DNA of 26,262 nucleotides from Flavobacteriales bacterium (GCA_020635815.1 JACJZB010000012.1:1-26262); one strand, 5' to 3'; counted from the first letter of the stretch, positions 15,863-23,471 are shown. Program-made: numbers and translations. Notes: a model not told the origin generated them from the sequence alone.

Positions 15863-16339
15863 ATGAAGTACAGAGTATTAACAAAAGAAGAACTGTTGGA
15901 GTTAGAAGAAGATTTTAAACATTTTTTAATTGCTAATGGAATTTATGATGACGAATGGGTTAAGATTAACAAAGAAGATCAAAAGAAAGCTATTGAATTA
16001 GTAGAATTATTTAGTGATGTAGTTTTTGATAAAGCCCTTAAAAAGATTAAATTTTTGGAACATATTACTCCTCAAGGAATAAATGCTTTCTTTTTTCCCG
16101 ACAATGAAGTTGTATTGATTGGAATTATTTCTGCGAATAAGGAGATAGATTTCACAAAAGATACCTTAAATAAATTGAAACAGGAATTAAATATTTTTAG
16201 AACAACAAAACCTTACTTTAAAAGTAGAGAAGAAGAAATTTTTGATTTATTAGAAACAGGTTGTTCTATAATTGATGAAGAACGGTTTAAAAAATTGGAA
16301 TTAGCTTATACATATTCTACTCAACAACTTAAAAATTAA
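15863..16339 (+). CDS. Conserved small Bacteroidota protein (DUF6495-like)
   Basis: This is a 158-residue acidic soluble protein beginning MKYRVLTKEELLELEEDF, a start I associate with a conserved Bacteroidota family (probably DUF6495). It is predicted to be mixed alpha/beta, with amphipathic helices in the first 70 residues, a beta stretch (NAFFFPDNEVVLIGIIS) near 80-96 and helices at the end. No catalytic motif is visible. Its stop codon shares one base with the start of the carboxypeptidase gene (TAATG), so the two are translationally coupled. The family assignment is from memory of the N-terminal pattern, not a search. Confidence 0.82.
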   Translation: MKYRVLTKEELLELEEDFKHFLIANGIYDDEWVKINKEDQKKAIELVELFSDVVFDKALKKIKFLEHITPQGINAFFFPDNEVVLIGIISANKEIDFTKDTLNKLKQELNIFRTTKPYFKSREEEIFDLLETGCSIIDEERFKKLELAYTYSTQQLKN

Positions 16340-17799
16340 TGGCAAAACTAATTAGTAGCATTTTTTTATTTTTTTACATTTTATATGGATTTTCACAAAC
16401 GGTACAAGATGTAAGAAATGAAGCTGTAAAATTTGCAGCAGACAATGATTTAAAAAATGCATCAATCAGTTTTTATGCAATAGATTTAACAACTAATCAA
16501 GTAATTGCTGGGTTAAGCCCTGATATGAGCTTGGTGCCTGCCTCAACAACTAAATTAATAACTACAGCTTCAGCTCTTGAAATTTTAGGTGAAAATACTC
16601 GTTTTTCAACACAAATTTTATACACAGGAACAATAGATACCCTCTGTAAGGTGTTAAATGGTAATATTATTATTAAAGGAGGAGGAGACCCTTGCTTGGG
16701 AGCTGATCGATACTCTAGACATTATGGGGATTTTATAAAAAACTGGGCTTTGAAAATAAAAGCTTTGGGTATTGATTCAATAAATGGGAGAGTAATTGGA
16801 GATGCTTCTTGTTTTACTTATCAAACAACACCATCTACATGGATTTGGGGCGATTTAGGGAATTATTACGGTGCTTCGCCCTCTGGCTTATCTATTTATG
16901 ATAACATGTGTAAGGTAGAGTTTGAATCGGGAAGGAAAAATGGAGATTCTACATTTATAACCTGTGTAGTGCCTTTTATTCCTGATCTTAATATCGATAA
17001 TCAAGTAAAAAGCTTGGATACAAAAAAGGATGAATCATACTTTTATGGGGGCCCATTTCAAGTAAATAGAATGGTAAGAGGAGGAATACCTTTAAATAAA
17101 AAAGGATATGATGTAAAAAGTTCTATCCCAGATCCAGCAATGTTGGCTGCTTTTGAGCTAGATATGGAAATGAGAATGATGGGGCTGAAATTAAAAGATA
17201 CTTATACAACTCGTAGAGTTTTAGAAACTGAAAATAATGATGAAACACATTTACTAACAAAGACTTATTCTCCAAAATTATCAGATATTGTTAATCAAAC
17301 CAATACTTATAGTATTAACTTGTATGCAGAACATTTGGTGAACCAAATTGGACTGAAAATATATAAAAGTGGCGACCCAGAGTCTGGAACAACAGCCATT
17401 ACCAATTTTTGGAAAGAAAAAGGATTAGATGTTGATGGATTTTATATCAATGATGGTAGTGGTTTATCAAGGTTTAATGCAATTACAGCCAAACATTTGG
17501 TTTCAATACTAAAGTATATGAAAACGAGTGAGAATTATGATGAGTTTTATAATTCATTACCCATTGCTGGAAAAACAGGGACGATACGTTCAATTGGTAA
17601 AAATACCTTTGCAGAGAATAACTTAAGAGCAAAGAGTGGATATATGACAAGAGCAAGAAGTTATGCAGGTTATGTAACTACAAAATCAAAAAGAGAGTTA
17701 GCTTTTGCACTAATTGTGAATAATTACAATTGTACTCCCTATGTTATGAAACAAAAAATGGAAAGCTTAATGATTAAACTTTCCATTATCAATGATTGA
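16339..17799 (+). CDS. dacB: PBP4-type D-alanyl-D-alanine carboxypeptidase/endopeptidase
   Basis: This is a class C low-molecular-weight penicillin-binding protein (peptidase S13) that trims or cleaves peptidoglycan peptides in the periplasm. The 486 residues start with a signal peptide ending at FSQ (about 20). The active-site triad motifs are present: SxxK as STTK (S69-K72) in PASTTKL, SxN as SIN (325-327) in TYSINLYAEHL, and KTG (412-414) in AGKTGTIR. The long stretch between the first and second motifs is the extra-domain insertion typical of PBP4. INDGSGLSR (371-379) is another family mark. It overlaps the preceding gene by one base and converges with the 65-aa gene 11 bp downstream. Confidence 0.95.
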   Translation: MAKLISSIFLFFYILYGFSQTVQDVRNEAVKFAADNDLKNASISFYAIDLTTNQVIAGLSPDMSLVPASTTKLITTASALEILGENTRFSTQILYTGTIDTLCKVLNGNIIIKGGGDPCLGADRYSRHYGDFIKNWALKIKALGIDSINGRVIGDASCFTYQTTPSTWIWGDLGNYYGASPSGLSIYDNMCKVEFESGRKNGDSTFITCVVPFIPDLNIDNQVKSLDTKKDESYFYGGPFQVNRMVRGGIPLNKKGYDVKSSIPDPAMLAAFELDMEMRMMGLKLKDTYTTRRVLETENNDETHLLTKTYSPKLSDIVNQTNTYSINLYAEHLVNQIGLKIYKSGDPESGTTAITNFWKEKGLDVDGFYINDGSGLSRFNAITAKHLVSILKYMKTSENYDEFYNSLPIAGKTGTIRSIGKNTFAENNLRAKSGYMTRARSYAGYVTTKSKRELAFALIVNNYNCTPYVMKQKMESLMIKLSIIND

Positions 17800-17810
17800 G
17801 TAGTTAAAAA

Positions 17811-18008
17811 TTAAATAGCGTGTAACTTACCATTTTTGGCTTTACCTAAAACAGTAACATCTTTTACACGTTCGTATTCTTTTATTGCTTGAAGCATCGC
17901 TTCTTCAGTATCTCTTCTTAATTTAATACCACTTCTTTCCCCTTTGTTTCTAACTTCAATGTAATATCCGTCTTTTAACTTAGTAGGTTTTGTTGCTGGC
18001 CTTCCCAT
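17811..18008 (-). CDS. Small basic conserved protein, function unknown
   Basis: This is a 65-residue Lys/Arg-rich protein. It begins MGRPATKPTKLKDGYYIEVR, giving a beta hairpin-like segment with alternating polar and hydrophobic residues (GYYIEVRNK, SGIKLRR). A helix follows (EEAMLQAIKEYERVK). The GRP start next to basic residues resembles an AT-hook and suggests nucleic-acid binding, which is inference. I recall similar short proteins in Flavobacteria but no function. It is transcribed convergently with the PBP4 gene and has its start next to the 401-bp gene-free region. Confidence 0.72.
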   Translation of the reverse strand: MGRPATKPTKLKDGYYIEVRNKGERSGIKLRRDTEEAMLQAIKEYERVKDVTVLGKAKNGKLHAI

Positions 18009-18123
18009 AATCTTAATCTAATTTTTTAATTTAATCTAAGTTACCATAAAAATTGAGATAATATAGTAAAAAATGATTTATTTAACAACAATTAACAGAA
18101 AAATGAAAGATTTTTTTTAAAAC

Positions 18124-18171
18124 CTACTTCTTTCGAGATATTTCATCTCAATATTTTTTTAACATAAGTAG
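18124..18171 (+). terminator. Terminator-like nested hairpin
   Basis: GAGAT-ATTTC-ATCTC (18135-18149) is followed by A-ATATTTTTTT, resembling a weak Rho-independent terminator. Outer arms CTACTT (18124-18129) and AAGTAG (18166-18171) enclose it. It may block readthrough into the bcr cluster, but the 5-bp stem is short and the call is tentative. Confidence 0.35.
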
Positions 18172-18188
18172 TAATTTTTATAAAAAAA

Positions 18189-18233
18189 TGTATAATCATC
18201 TATTATACAAACCCTTGTATGATGAGCATCATA
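18189..18233. promoter_or_regulatory. Adjoining palindromes including an Fnr-like box
   Basis: TGTATAAT-CATCT-ATTATACA (18189-18209) is a perfect 8-bp dyad. Nine bases after it, TATGATGAGCATCATA (18218-18233) is a perfect 7-bp dyad around AG. It contains TGAT-GAGC-ATCA, the core of the Crp/Fnr-type site TTGAT-N4-ATCAA, with the outer T/A swapped. A third pair, ATACAA (18205-18210) and TTGTAT (18215-18220), bridges the two. The site lies about 180 bp before the first reductase gene. Oxygen- or substrate-responsive control would suit an ATP-dependent, oxygen-sensitive reductase; that link is inference. Confidence 0.5.
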
Positions 18234-18285
18234 TTTTATTTTAAAACACATCAATACTTTTATTCTCGAATTATGACACAATTAT

Positions 18286-18359
18286 AACTATACCACTTTA
18301 TTTTTTCTTTTTGCTTGATAGCAAGGTATAGTTTTTATTTCAAATATTTTAATATCAAG
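18286..18359 (+). promoter_or_regulatory. Leader with alternative RNA pairings
   Basis: AACTATACC (18286-18294) pairs perfectly with GGTATAGTT (18325-18333), which runs straight into TTTATTT, giving a terminator-like shape. An inner stem TTGC/GCAA (18311-18314, 18321-18324) stacks on it. A competing 7-bp pair is possible between CTTGATA (18314-18320) and TATCAAG (18353-18359), which would disrupt the inner stem. This arrangement could be an attenuator or simply a folded 5' leader. No known riboswitch consensus is recognised. Confidence 0.4.
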
Positions 18360-18409
18360 TAGGAGGTGGAACAAGAAATAATTGATTTCGAATCTAAATG
18401 ATATAAAAT

Positions 18410-19597
18410 ATGAAAGATTTAAAAGTGTTAATCGAAGAATGTAAAGAGCATGCTTTTGATTTAAACTTTACCAGAGCAAAGAACTGGAAAGAAGAAAAAG
18501 AAGGAAGAGTGTTGGTTGGCTATATGCCAATTTATTTTCCAAGAGAAATAATCCATGCCGCAGGAGGTATGCTAGTAGGTATTTTTGGAGGAGGTGATAA
18601 TAAGCAGATTATTAAAGGAGATGCTTATTATCAATCATATATCTGTCATATACCTCGAAGTATAATGGAAATCGCTTTGGATAAGCATTTGGAACATATT
18701 GATGGATTTATCTTTCCTTCAATTTGTGATGTAATCAGAAATCTTTCGGGAATTTTTAAACAACAGAAGATTGGAAAGTTTGTGAAGTACATGGATTTCC
18801 CACAAAACTTCTTACCTCAAATTGGGGGAGTATTCTATCAACAAGAAATGGAACATGTACTAAAATACATTAAAGAAATAAATGGAAAAGTCCCAACAAA
18901 AGATGAGTTAAATCATTCTATTGACTTATATAATAAGAATAGACAGCTGATTGAATTCATTTATAATATTCGTCAAGAATACCCTTGGAGATTATCTATT
19001 GAAGATGTTTATTCGATTGTTCGTGCAGGAACAGTTATTCCTGTTGAAGAACATAATGCAATTTTAGAACAAATATGTACTCATATTAAAGAAGATATAG
19101 GAGTACCTCAAGATAAAATTAAAGTAGTAGTTTCTGGAGCTTTTTGTGAACAACCAGCATTAGGTTTAATTAGAGCTATTGAAGAGGCAGGTTGTTATGT
19201 TGTAGATGATGATTACATGTTAGGTTCAAGAATGATTTTAGGAGATATTGATGCAACAACAGATAATCCTTTAGAATCGATTGCACTTTCTTATATCAAT
19301 CAAAGTCAATATTCATCTTCTATTTACGATGTACATGATCCAAAAGAAAACAGACTCGCAAAAATTGTAAAAGATAGAGGTGCTGATGGAGTAATTTTTG
19401 CTTCAGCAAGTTTCTGCGACCCTAGTTTATTAGATGCACCAATTTTCCAAAATGCATTCGACAGAATGGGTATCCGATACATCGCATTTCAATTTAGCGA
19501 AAACATTAATCAATATAAAGTAATTAAAGAACAAGTAGGAACCTTCTCAGATTCTATCAAATTATGGGAAGACGAACCAATTTTAGTTGCAAAGTAA
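18410..19597 (+). CDS. bcrC: Benzoyl-CoA reductase subunit C-like (BcrC/BadD/BzdN)
   Basis: This is a 395-residue subunit of the 2-hydroxyacyl-CoA dehydratase/benzoyl-CoA reductase family, of the size of BcrC. In class I reductases, BcrC with BcrB binds the aromatic CoA ester and holds [4Fe-4S] clusters that reduce the ring. The block DGFIFPSICDVIRNLSG (98-114) is, as I recall it, characteristic of BcrC. Likely cluster ligands are C79 (QSYICH), C106 (PSICD) and C336 (SASFCDP). FCEQPALGLIRAIEEAGCYVVDDDY (245-269) fits the second Rossmann-like half. ATG 18410 is forced, because an in-frame stop lies at 18404. It is the first gene of a C-B-A-D run, the order known from Thauera. The substrate is not proven by sequence. 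Confidence 0.88.
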   Translation: MKDLKVLIEECKEHAFDLNFTRAKNWKEEKEGRVLVGYMPIYFPREIIHAAGGMLVGIFGGGDNKQIIKGDAYYQSYICHIPRSIMEIALDKHLEHIDGFIFPSICDVIRNLSGIFKQQKIGKFVKYMDFPQNFLPQIGGVFYQQEMEHVLKYIKEINGKVPTKDELNHSIDLYNKNRQLIEFIYNIRQEYPWRLSIEDVYSIVRAGTVIPVEEHNAILEQICTHIKEDIGVPQDKIKVVVSGAFCEQPALGLIRAIEEAGCYVVDDDYMLGSRMILGDIDATTDNPLESIALSYINQSQYSSSIYDVHDPKENRLAKIVKDRGADGVIFASASFCDPSLLDAPIFQNAFDRMGIRYIAFQFSENINQYKVIKEQVGTFSDSIKLWEDEPILVAK

Positions 19598-19674
19598 AAA
19601 GTAAAAAGTTGAAGGGATAATAGCCTTGAACTTTATAAACTTTTACACTTTATAAACTTTTAAACCAAAAAAAT
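19598..19674 (+). repeat. A/T-rich direct and inverted repeats in the bcrC-bcrB spacer
   Basis: A 15-bp direct repeat, ACTTTATAAACTTTT, occurs at 19630-19644 and 19647-19661. Upstream AAAGTTGAAGG (19605-19615) can pair with CCTTGAACTTT (19624-19634) with one mismatch. The purine-rich AAAAGT words before and ACTTTT words after allow a long weak hairpin in the mRNA. Related spacers follow the next three genes. Confidence 0.7.
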
Positions 19675-20961
19675 ATGTCAAAAGAAGCAATAAAAGAAAA
19701 GAGCATGATTCTCCAAAAGGAGATGGTTGAAGGGCTATTTAATGATTTAGCAAATGCTAAAGAATTAGGAAAAAAAGTCTGTTATACTTTTATACCAGGT
19801 AACTTATCAGAGTTAATTAGAACATTCGATATGTTGCCAGTTTATCCAGAGATTAATGCATTACAAAGTGCAATGCGTAAGCAATCTGGAGCTTATATTA
19901 AAGAAGCAGAAAGAAATGCTCACTCAGAAGATGTTTGTACTTATGTAAAATGTGATGTTGGGATGATGATGAAAGGAAATATTGGACCAACGGGTCAAAA
20001 AATTCCAGAACCAGATGTGTTGTTATTAAGTTATACGGGTTGTTTTACTTTCTTAAAATGGTTTGAAACGCTAAAAAGAGAATACCCAAATGCAAAAGTT
20101 GTAATGGTGCATACACCTTACCAAGAAAATGGGGAGATGACTCCAGAGATGACTCAGTATATGGTGAAACAACTCAAAGAGGAAGTTATTCCACAATTAG
20201 AAGAGGTTACTGGAATCAAATATGATGAAGCCAAATTACAAGCGCATTTAAAGTTATCTGCTGAAGCGGAAGATTGGATTACAAAAATATTTGACACGAC
20301 TAAACATAAGCCATCGCCAATTGATGCTTATTTCGCTGGAGTTTATTATATCGGTCCAATTAATATCGGGTTTAGAGGAACTCAAAAAGCAGTTGATTAT
20401 TACAAAGAACTATACAAAGAAATTCAAATAAGAATAGAGAACGGACAAGGTCCAATTACTCCTGAAGGAGAAATGAAAGAAGAAAAATACAGATTGGTTG
20501 TTGAAGGACCACCAAACTGGACAAGCTTCCGTGAATTCTGGAAAATTTTCTATGATATGGGAGCTGTTATTGTTGCTTCTTCTTACACTAAAGTTGGTGG
20601 AGTATATGATATGGGATGGAGACACGATCCTGAAAGACCATTAGAGGCATTAGCTGAATATTGTATGAATTGTTATACGAATATGAATATTCCTCAACGA
20701 ATTGATTTACTGAAAAAATGTATAGTTGATTATGATGCAGATGGTTATGTAACCAATTCGATTAAGAGTTGTAATTCATTCTCAGCTGGTCAATTAGGCA
20801 TGATGCGTGAAATTGAAGATAGTTTAGAAGTACCAGTTGGTTTTATCGAATCTGATTTGGTTGACCCTAGATATTTCTCTTACTCAAATATAAAAAACAG
20901 ACTAGAATCTTACTTCCAAATGTTAGAACAACGTAAAAAAATGGAAAAAGAAACAGTGTAA
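19675..20961 (+). CDS. bcrB: Benzoyl-CoA reductase subunit B-like (BcrB/BadE/BzdO)
   Basis: This 428-residue protein has the length and signature blocks of BcrB-type subunits of the class I reductase. Most telling are GPPNWTSFREFWKIFYD (278-294), YTKVGGVYDMGWRHDPE (304-320), SIKSCNSFSAGQL (362-374) and IESDLVDPRYFS (391-402), which I recall as near-identical in Thauera and Azoarcus proteins. Likely Fe-S ligands are C88 or C93 (EDVCTYVKC), C123 (SYTGCF) and C366 (KSCNS). With BcrC it would form the module that binds the CoA ester and accepts electrons from the ATPase module. No Shine-Dalgarno sequence is seen; the ATG follows an A-run. It lies 77 bp after bcrC in a repeat-bearing spacer. Confidence 0.92.
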   Translation: MSKEAIKEKSMILQKEMVEGLFNDLANAKELGKKVCYTFIPGNLSELIRTFDMLPVYPEINALQSAMRKQSGAYIKEAERNAHSEDVCTYVKCDVGMMMKGNIGPTGQKIPEPDVLLLSYTGCFTFLKWFETLKREYPNAKVVMVHTPYQENGEMTPEMTQYMVKQLKEEVIPQLEEVTGIKYDEAKLQAHLKLSAEAEDWITKIFDTTKHKPSPIDAYFAGVYYIGPINIGFRGTQKAVDYYKELYKEIQIRIENGQGPITPEGEMKEEKYRLVVEGPPNWTSFREFWKIFYDMGAVIVASSYTKVGGVYDMGWRHDPERPLEALAEYCMNCYTNMNIPQRIDLLKKCIVDYDADGYVTNSIKSCNSFSAGQLGMMREIEDSLEVPVGFIESDLVDPRYFSYSNIKNRLESYFQMLEQRKKMEKETV

Positions 20962-21048
20962 ACTAATAAGTAGAAAGTGAAAAGTAGAAAGTTACAAAAT
21001 CAATCAACTCTTTTTCAACTTTACAAACTTTATAAACTTTAAACTAAA
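20962..21048 (+). repeat. A/T-rich repeats in the bcrB-bcrA spacer
   Basis: The 5' part has GTAGAAAGTGAAAAGTAGAAAG and the 3' part AACTTTACAAACTTTATAAA plus CTTTAAACT, complementary in pattern (AAAGT against ACTTT). It can form an imperfect hairpin ending close to the bcrA start. It belongs to the same repeat style as the other spacers of this cluster. Confidence 0.65.
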
Positions 21049-22473
21049 ATGACAATGAAAAAATACTATTTAGGAATCGATTTGGGATCAACAACTTCTA
21101 AGGCTGTTATTATAGATGAAAATGACACGATAATTGGAAGAGGGATTACCAACACAAGAGCCAACTATAAAGTTGCTGCTGATATTGCTAGAGAAGAAGC
21201 TATTTATGATGCTCGTTTCACACTTTTAACCAATAAATTAAAAGAAGACATAGACTCAAAACCAGAGTTTAAAAAATACATGGAAGACATTAGAAGTGTA
21301 TTTCAGTATTGTCAATTTAAACGAAGAATGGATAGTTTAGAAGCTACGTTTAGAGAAACTGTTAATGAATTTCCTTATGATAATAAAGAACAAATCTTAA
21401 CAGAAATTAATAAGATTATTGAAGCCATTCGACCTCAAATAAAACACGAATTTTTAAATGAAAATTTAGGATCTAAAAATCAATTTTTTAGAGACATCGT
21501 TAGTGAACGTTACAATTTTGAAGTTGAAAAAGCGGATAAAACGATTTTTGAACCTTTAATGTTAGCATTTGATAAAAGTATTAATCCTGTAGAAAATGAA
21601 ATGGTTCAATTCAATTTTAAAGAATTGGTAGATGAATCCATGAGAAATTTAGAGGAAAAATATGAAGGCTTAGTTGATGAACAAGAAGATGGAAGTCATG
21701 AAGATTGGTACTATGCAGAGTTAAATGCTGTAAAAGACAATTATAAAAATGTAGAATATACACTTCGTCAACATATCGATGAAATAGCAAACCATAATAT
21801 TCAAATTTCAAATATGGTTGGAACAGGATATGGACGAGCTTTACTTCCTTTCCCAGAAGATTGTATAAAATCAGAAATTCTTTGTCATGCATTTGGAGCC
21901 CACGCAGTTTTTCCAAACACAAGAACGGTTTTAGATATTGGAGGGCAAGATACCAAAGCAATTCAGGTAGATAGCCACGGTTTAGTAACCAGTTTTCACA
22001 TGAATGATAGATGTGCTGCAGGTTGTGGACGTTATTTAGGATATATAGCCGATGAGTTTGGTATTTCTTTAAATGAGCTAGGACCAGAAGCAATGAAAGC
22101 AGATAAAGAAACAACGATTTGTTCTACATGTACTGTTTTTGCTGGTGCAGAGGTTAAAGAATTGTTGCATAACGGAGAGAAAAGACCAAACATTTTAGCA
22201 GGTTTACATAAAGCAATTATCCAAAGAGCAATGTCTTTAATTGCACGTTCTGGAGGGGTTCGTAACGAATTTACTTTTACAGGAGGAGTTGCTCGTAATC
22301 AAGCAGTAATTAAGTATGTAAAACAAATGGTTACCGACTCTTATGGAGAAGTAACAATGAATATCCATACGGATTCCATTTTTATGGGAGCACTTGGAGG
22401 AGCAATGTTTGCCCGAAGAAATATAAAAGTGGATTTACCAACTAAACAAAAAGAATCTAAAATAGAAAATTAA
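21049..22473 (+). CDS. bcrA: Benzoyl-CoA reductase ATPase subunit A-like (BcrA/BadF/BzdQ)
   Basis: This is a 474-residue ASKHA-fold ATPase of the BadF/BadG/BcrA/BcrD family. With BcrD it hydrolyses ATP to push low-potential electrons into the BC module. Phosphate-1 motif: GIDLGSTTSKAV (9-20). Phosphate-2: DIGGQDTKAI (296-305). Adenosine motif: FTGGVARN (410-417). Cysteines that could hold the shared [4Fe-4S] cluster are C322 and C326 (RCAAGCGR) and C358 and C361 (ICSTCTVFAGAEV); the segment matches BcrA-type proteins. Between residues about 50 and 250 lies a helical insertion, which BcrA-type subunits have and short activases such as HgdC lack. The protein is somewhat longer than the roughly 440 residues I recall for Thauera BcrA. 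A second in-frame ATG two codons on is an alternative start. Confidence 0.92.
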   Translation: MTMKKYYLGIDLGSTTSKAVIIDENDTIIGRGITNTRANYKVAADIAREEAIYDARFTLLTNKLKEDIDSKPEFKKYMEDIRSVFQYCQFKRRMDSLEATFRETVNEFPYDNKEQILTEINKIIEAIRPQIKHEFLNENLGSKNQFFRDIVSERYNFEVEKADKTIFEPLMLAFDKSINPVENEMVQFNFKELVDESMRNLEEKYEGLVDEQEDGSHEDWYYAELNAVKDNYKNVEYTLRQHIDEIANHNIQISNMVGTGYGRALLPFPEDCIKSEILCHAFGAHAVFPNTRTVLDIGGQDTKAIQVDSHGLVTSFHMNDRCAAGCGRYLGYIADEFGISLNELGPEAMKADKETTICSTCTVFAGAEVKELLHNGEKRPNILAGLHKAIIQRAMSLIARSGGVRNEFTFTGGVARNQAVIKYVKQMVTDSYGEVTMNIHTDSIFMGALGGAMFARRNIKVDLPTKQKESKIEN

Positions 22474-22538
22474 ATAAATACAAGGCTTGGAGTTTAATGC
22501 TAAACAGCTTTAAACTTTAAACTTTAAACTTTAAAACT
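22474..22538 (+). repeat. CTTTAAA heptamer tandem array in the bcrA-bcrD spacer
   Basis: Four exact copies of CTTTAAA run from 22508 to 22535 and end 3 bp before the bcrD ATG. A preceding GAGTTTAA can pair with TTAAACTT copies. Tandem heptamers can gain or lose units by slippage, which would change the spacing upstream of the start codon. Confidence 0.8.
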
Positions 22539-23396
22539 ATGAGCAATACAATATATACAATGGGAATTGATGTTGGAGGTAGTTACGTGAAAGCTGTAAT
22601 TATGACTTACGACAATGAAACAGGAAATCATAAAATAGTTGACAAACAGACTGAAAAAATCAGAAAAAGAAATCCTAAAGATGTGGTTGTTGATGCTGTT
22701 GATATGCTTTTAGAACGTAATAATTTAAATTATGAAAAGGATATCGCTTATTTAGCTTCCACCGGTGAAGGAGAAATGGTTGAGAAAAAAACGGGTCACT
22801 TTTATAGTATGACTACTCATGCTCGTGGAGGAAAGTTTTTTGAACCAAATGCAAAAACGGTAGTTGATATGGGTGGTTTGTATGTAAGAGCCATTAAAAT
22901 TGATGACAGAGGAAAGGTAATGGATTATAAAATGACTGGACAATGTGCTTCTGGTTCGGGACAGTTTATTGAAAACATATCGAGATACTTAGGATTGGCA
23001 ATTGAAGAAGTTGGACCAATGTCATTAAAGGCTGATAATCCTGAAGTACCATCAGGAATTTGTGCAGTATTAGCAGAAACAGATGTAATTAACTTAGTTT
23101 CTAAAGGACTTTCAACTGCTAATATCGTGAAAGGTATAAATCTATCTATAGCAGGTAGGGTTGTAAAATTATTAGGTTCACTTAAAGCTGAATCACCAAT
23201 AGTTTTAGTTGGTGGAATGGGTATGAATACAGGAATGTTACAAGCTGTTGAGGAGTTATCAAAAGACAAGAAAAAAATTGATTTAGAATTTATTTCACAC
23301 CCTGATGCTATTTATTCAGGAGCTATTGGTGCTGCTCTTTGGGGCGGATTTAGATATTACAAGTTAAAACAAAAAGAAGCTGCTGTTGTAGCGTAA
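22539..23396 (+). CDS. bcrD: Benzoyl-CoA reductase ATPase subunit D-like (BcrD/BadG/BzdP)
   Basis: This is a 285-residue ASKHA ATPase, the short partner of BcrA in the electron-activating module. The phosphate-1 motif is GIDVGGSYVKAV (9-20), and the cluster-holding cysteines are C136 in GQCASGSGQFIENISRYLG (135-153) and C175 in SGICAVLAETDVINLVSKG (172-190). Both long blocks are typical of BcrD/BadG. The phosphate-2 position reads DMGGLYVRAI (110-119) in place of the GGQD form in BcrA; a departure at this place is, as I recall, normal for BcrD. The adenosine loop is LVGGMGMN (223-230). The length matches Thauera BcrD (about 282). It completes a C-B-A-D set, so all four subunits of a class I-type reductase are encoded here. 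Confidence 0.92.
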   Translation: MSNTIYTMGIDVGGSYVKAVIMTYDNETGNHKIVDKQTEKIRKRNPKDVVVDAVDMLLERNNLNYEKDIAYLASTGEGEMVEKKTGHFYSMTTHARGGKFFEPNAKTVVDMGGLYVRAIKIDDRGKVMDYKMTGQCASGSGQFIENISRYLGLAIEEVGPMSLKADNPEVPSGICAVLAETDVINLVSKGLSTANIVKGINLSIAGRVVKLLGSLKAESPIVLVGGMGMNTGMLQAVEELSKDKKKIDLEFISHPDAIYSGAIGAALWGGFRYYKLKQKEAAVVA

Positions 23397-23471
23397 TAGT
23401 TCAAGGTTAAATGTTTGAAGTTAAAAGTTAAAAACCTCAAACCTTAAACCTTAAACATTGAATTTTTAACA
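23397..23471 (+). repeat. CCTTAAA heptamer repeats in the bcrD-ligase spacer
   Basis: CCTCAAA-CCTTAAA-CCTTAAA lies in the 3' half, and the 5' half has AAGGTTAAATGTTTGAAG, which can pair with it imperfectly. It is the fourth consecutive spacer of this kind in the cluster. Confidence 0.65.

Larger units (their letters stand above)
18009..18409. other. Gene-free, dyad-rich region upstream of the bcr cluster
   Basis: This 401-bp, very A/T-rich region holds no gene that I can support. It separates the start of the 65-aa minus-strand gene from the first gene of the reductase cluster, so it should contain both promoters. Visible elements are a terminator-like hairpin at 18135-18160, two adjoining palindromes at 18189-18233, a longer pairing leader at 18286-18359 and a strong AGGAGGT at 18361. 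I found no clear TAnnTTTG -7 box for the plus-strand cluster. Confidence 0.7.

Noticed and set aside
18361..18367. AGGAGGT as the ribosome site for an earlier bcrC start
   Set aside because: An in-frame stop at 18404-18406 blocks any extension of the bcrC frame upstream of ATG 18410.
18410..20961. Assignment as 2-hydroxyglutaryl-CoA dehydratase (HgdAB)
   Set aside because: The presence of two different ATPases (A and D), the C-B-A-D order and the BcrB blocks SIKSCNSFSAGQL and DLVDPRYFS fit class I benzoyl-CoA reductase better. Dehydratases use a single homodimeric activase.
21200..21800. Insertion in BcrA (residues about 50-250) as a foreign domain
   Set aside because: BcrA-type subunits of class I reductases carry an insertion at this place, so it is a family trait and not a recent fusion.
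21617..22114. Long minus-strand open frame (165 codons) inside the bcrA gene
   Set aside because: The plus-strand frame encodes a protein with full ATPase motifs. The opposite frame gives a Leu/His/Tyr-rich product with no recognisable domain, as expected of an antisense shadow.
22508..22535. CTTTAAA array as a CRISPR-like repeat
   Set aside because: The units are 7 bp, directly adjacent and have no spacers; no cas genes are present. It is a simple tandem repeat.
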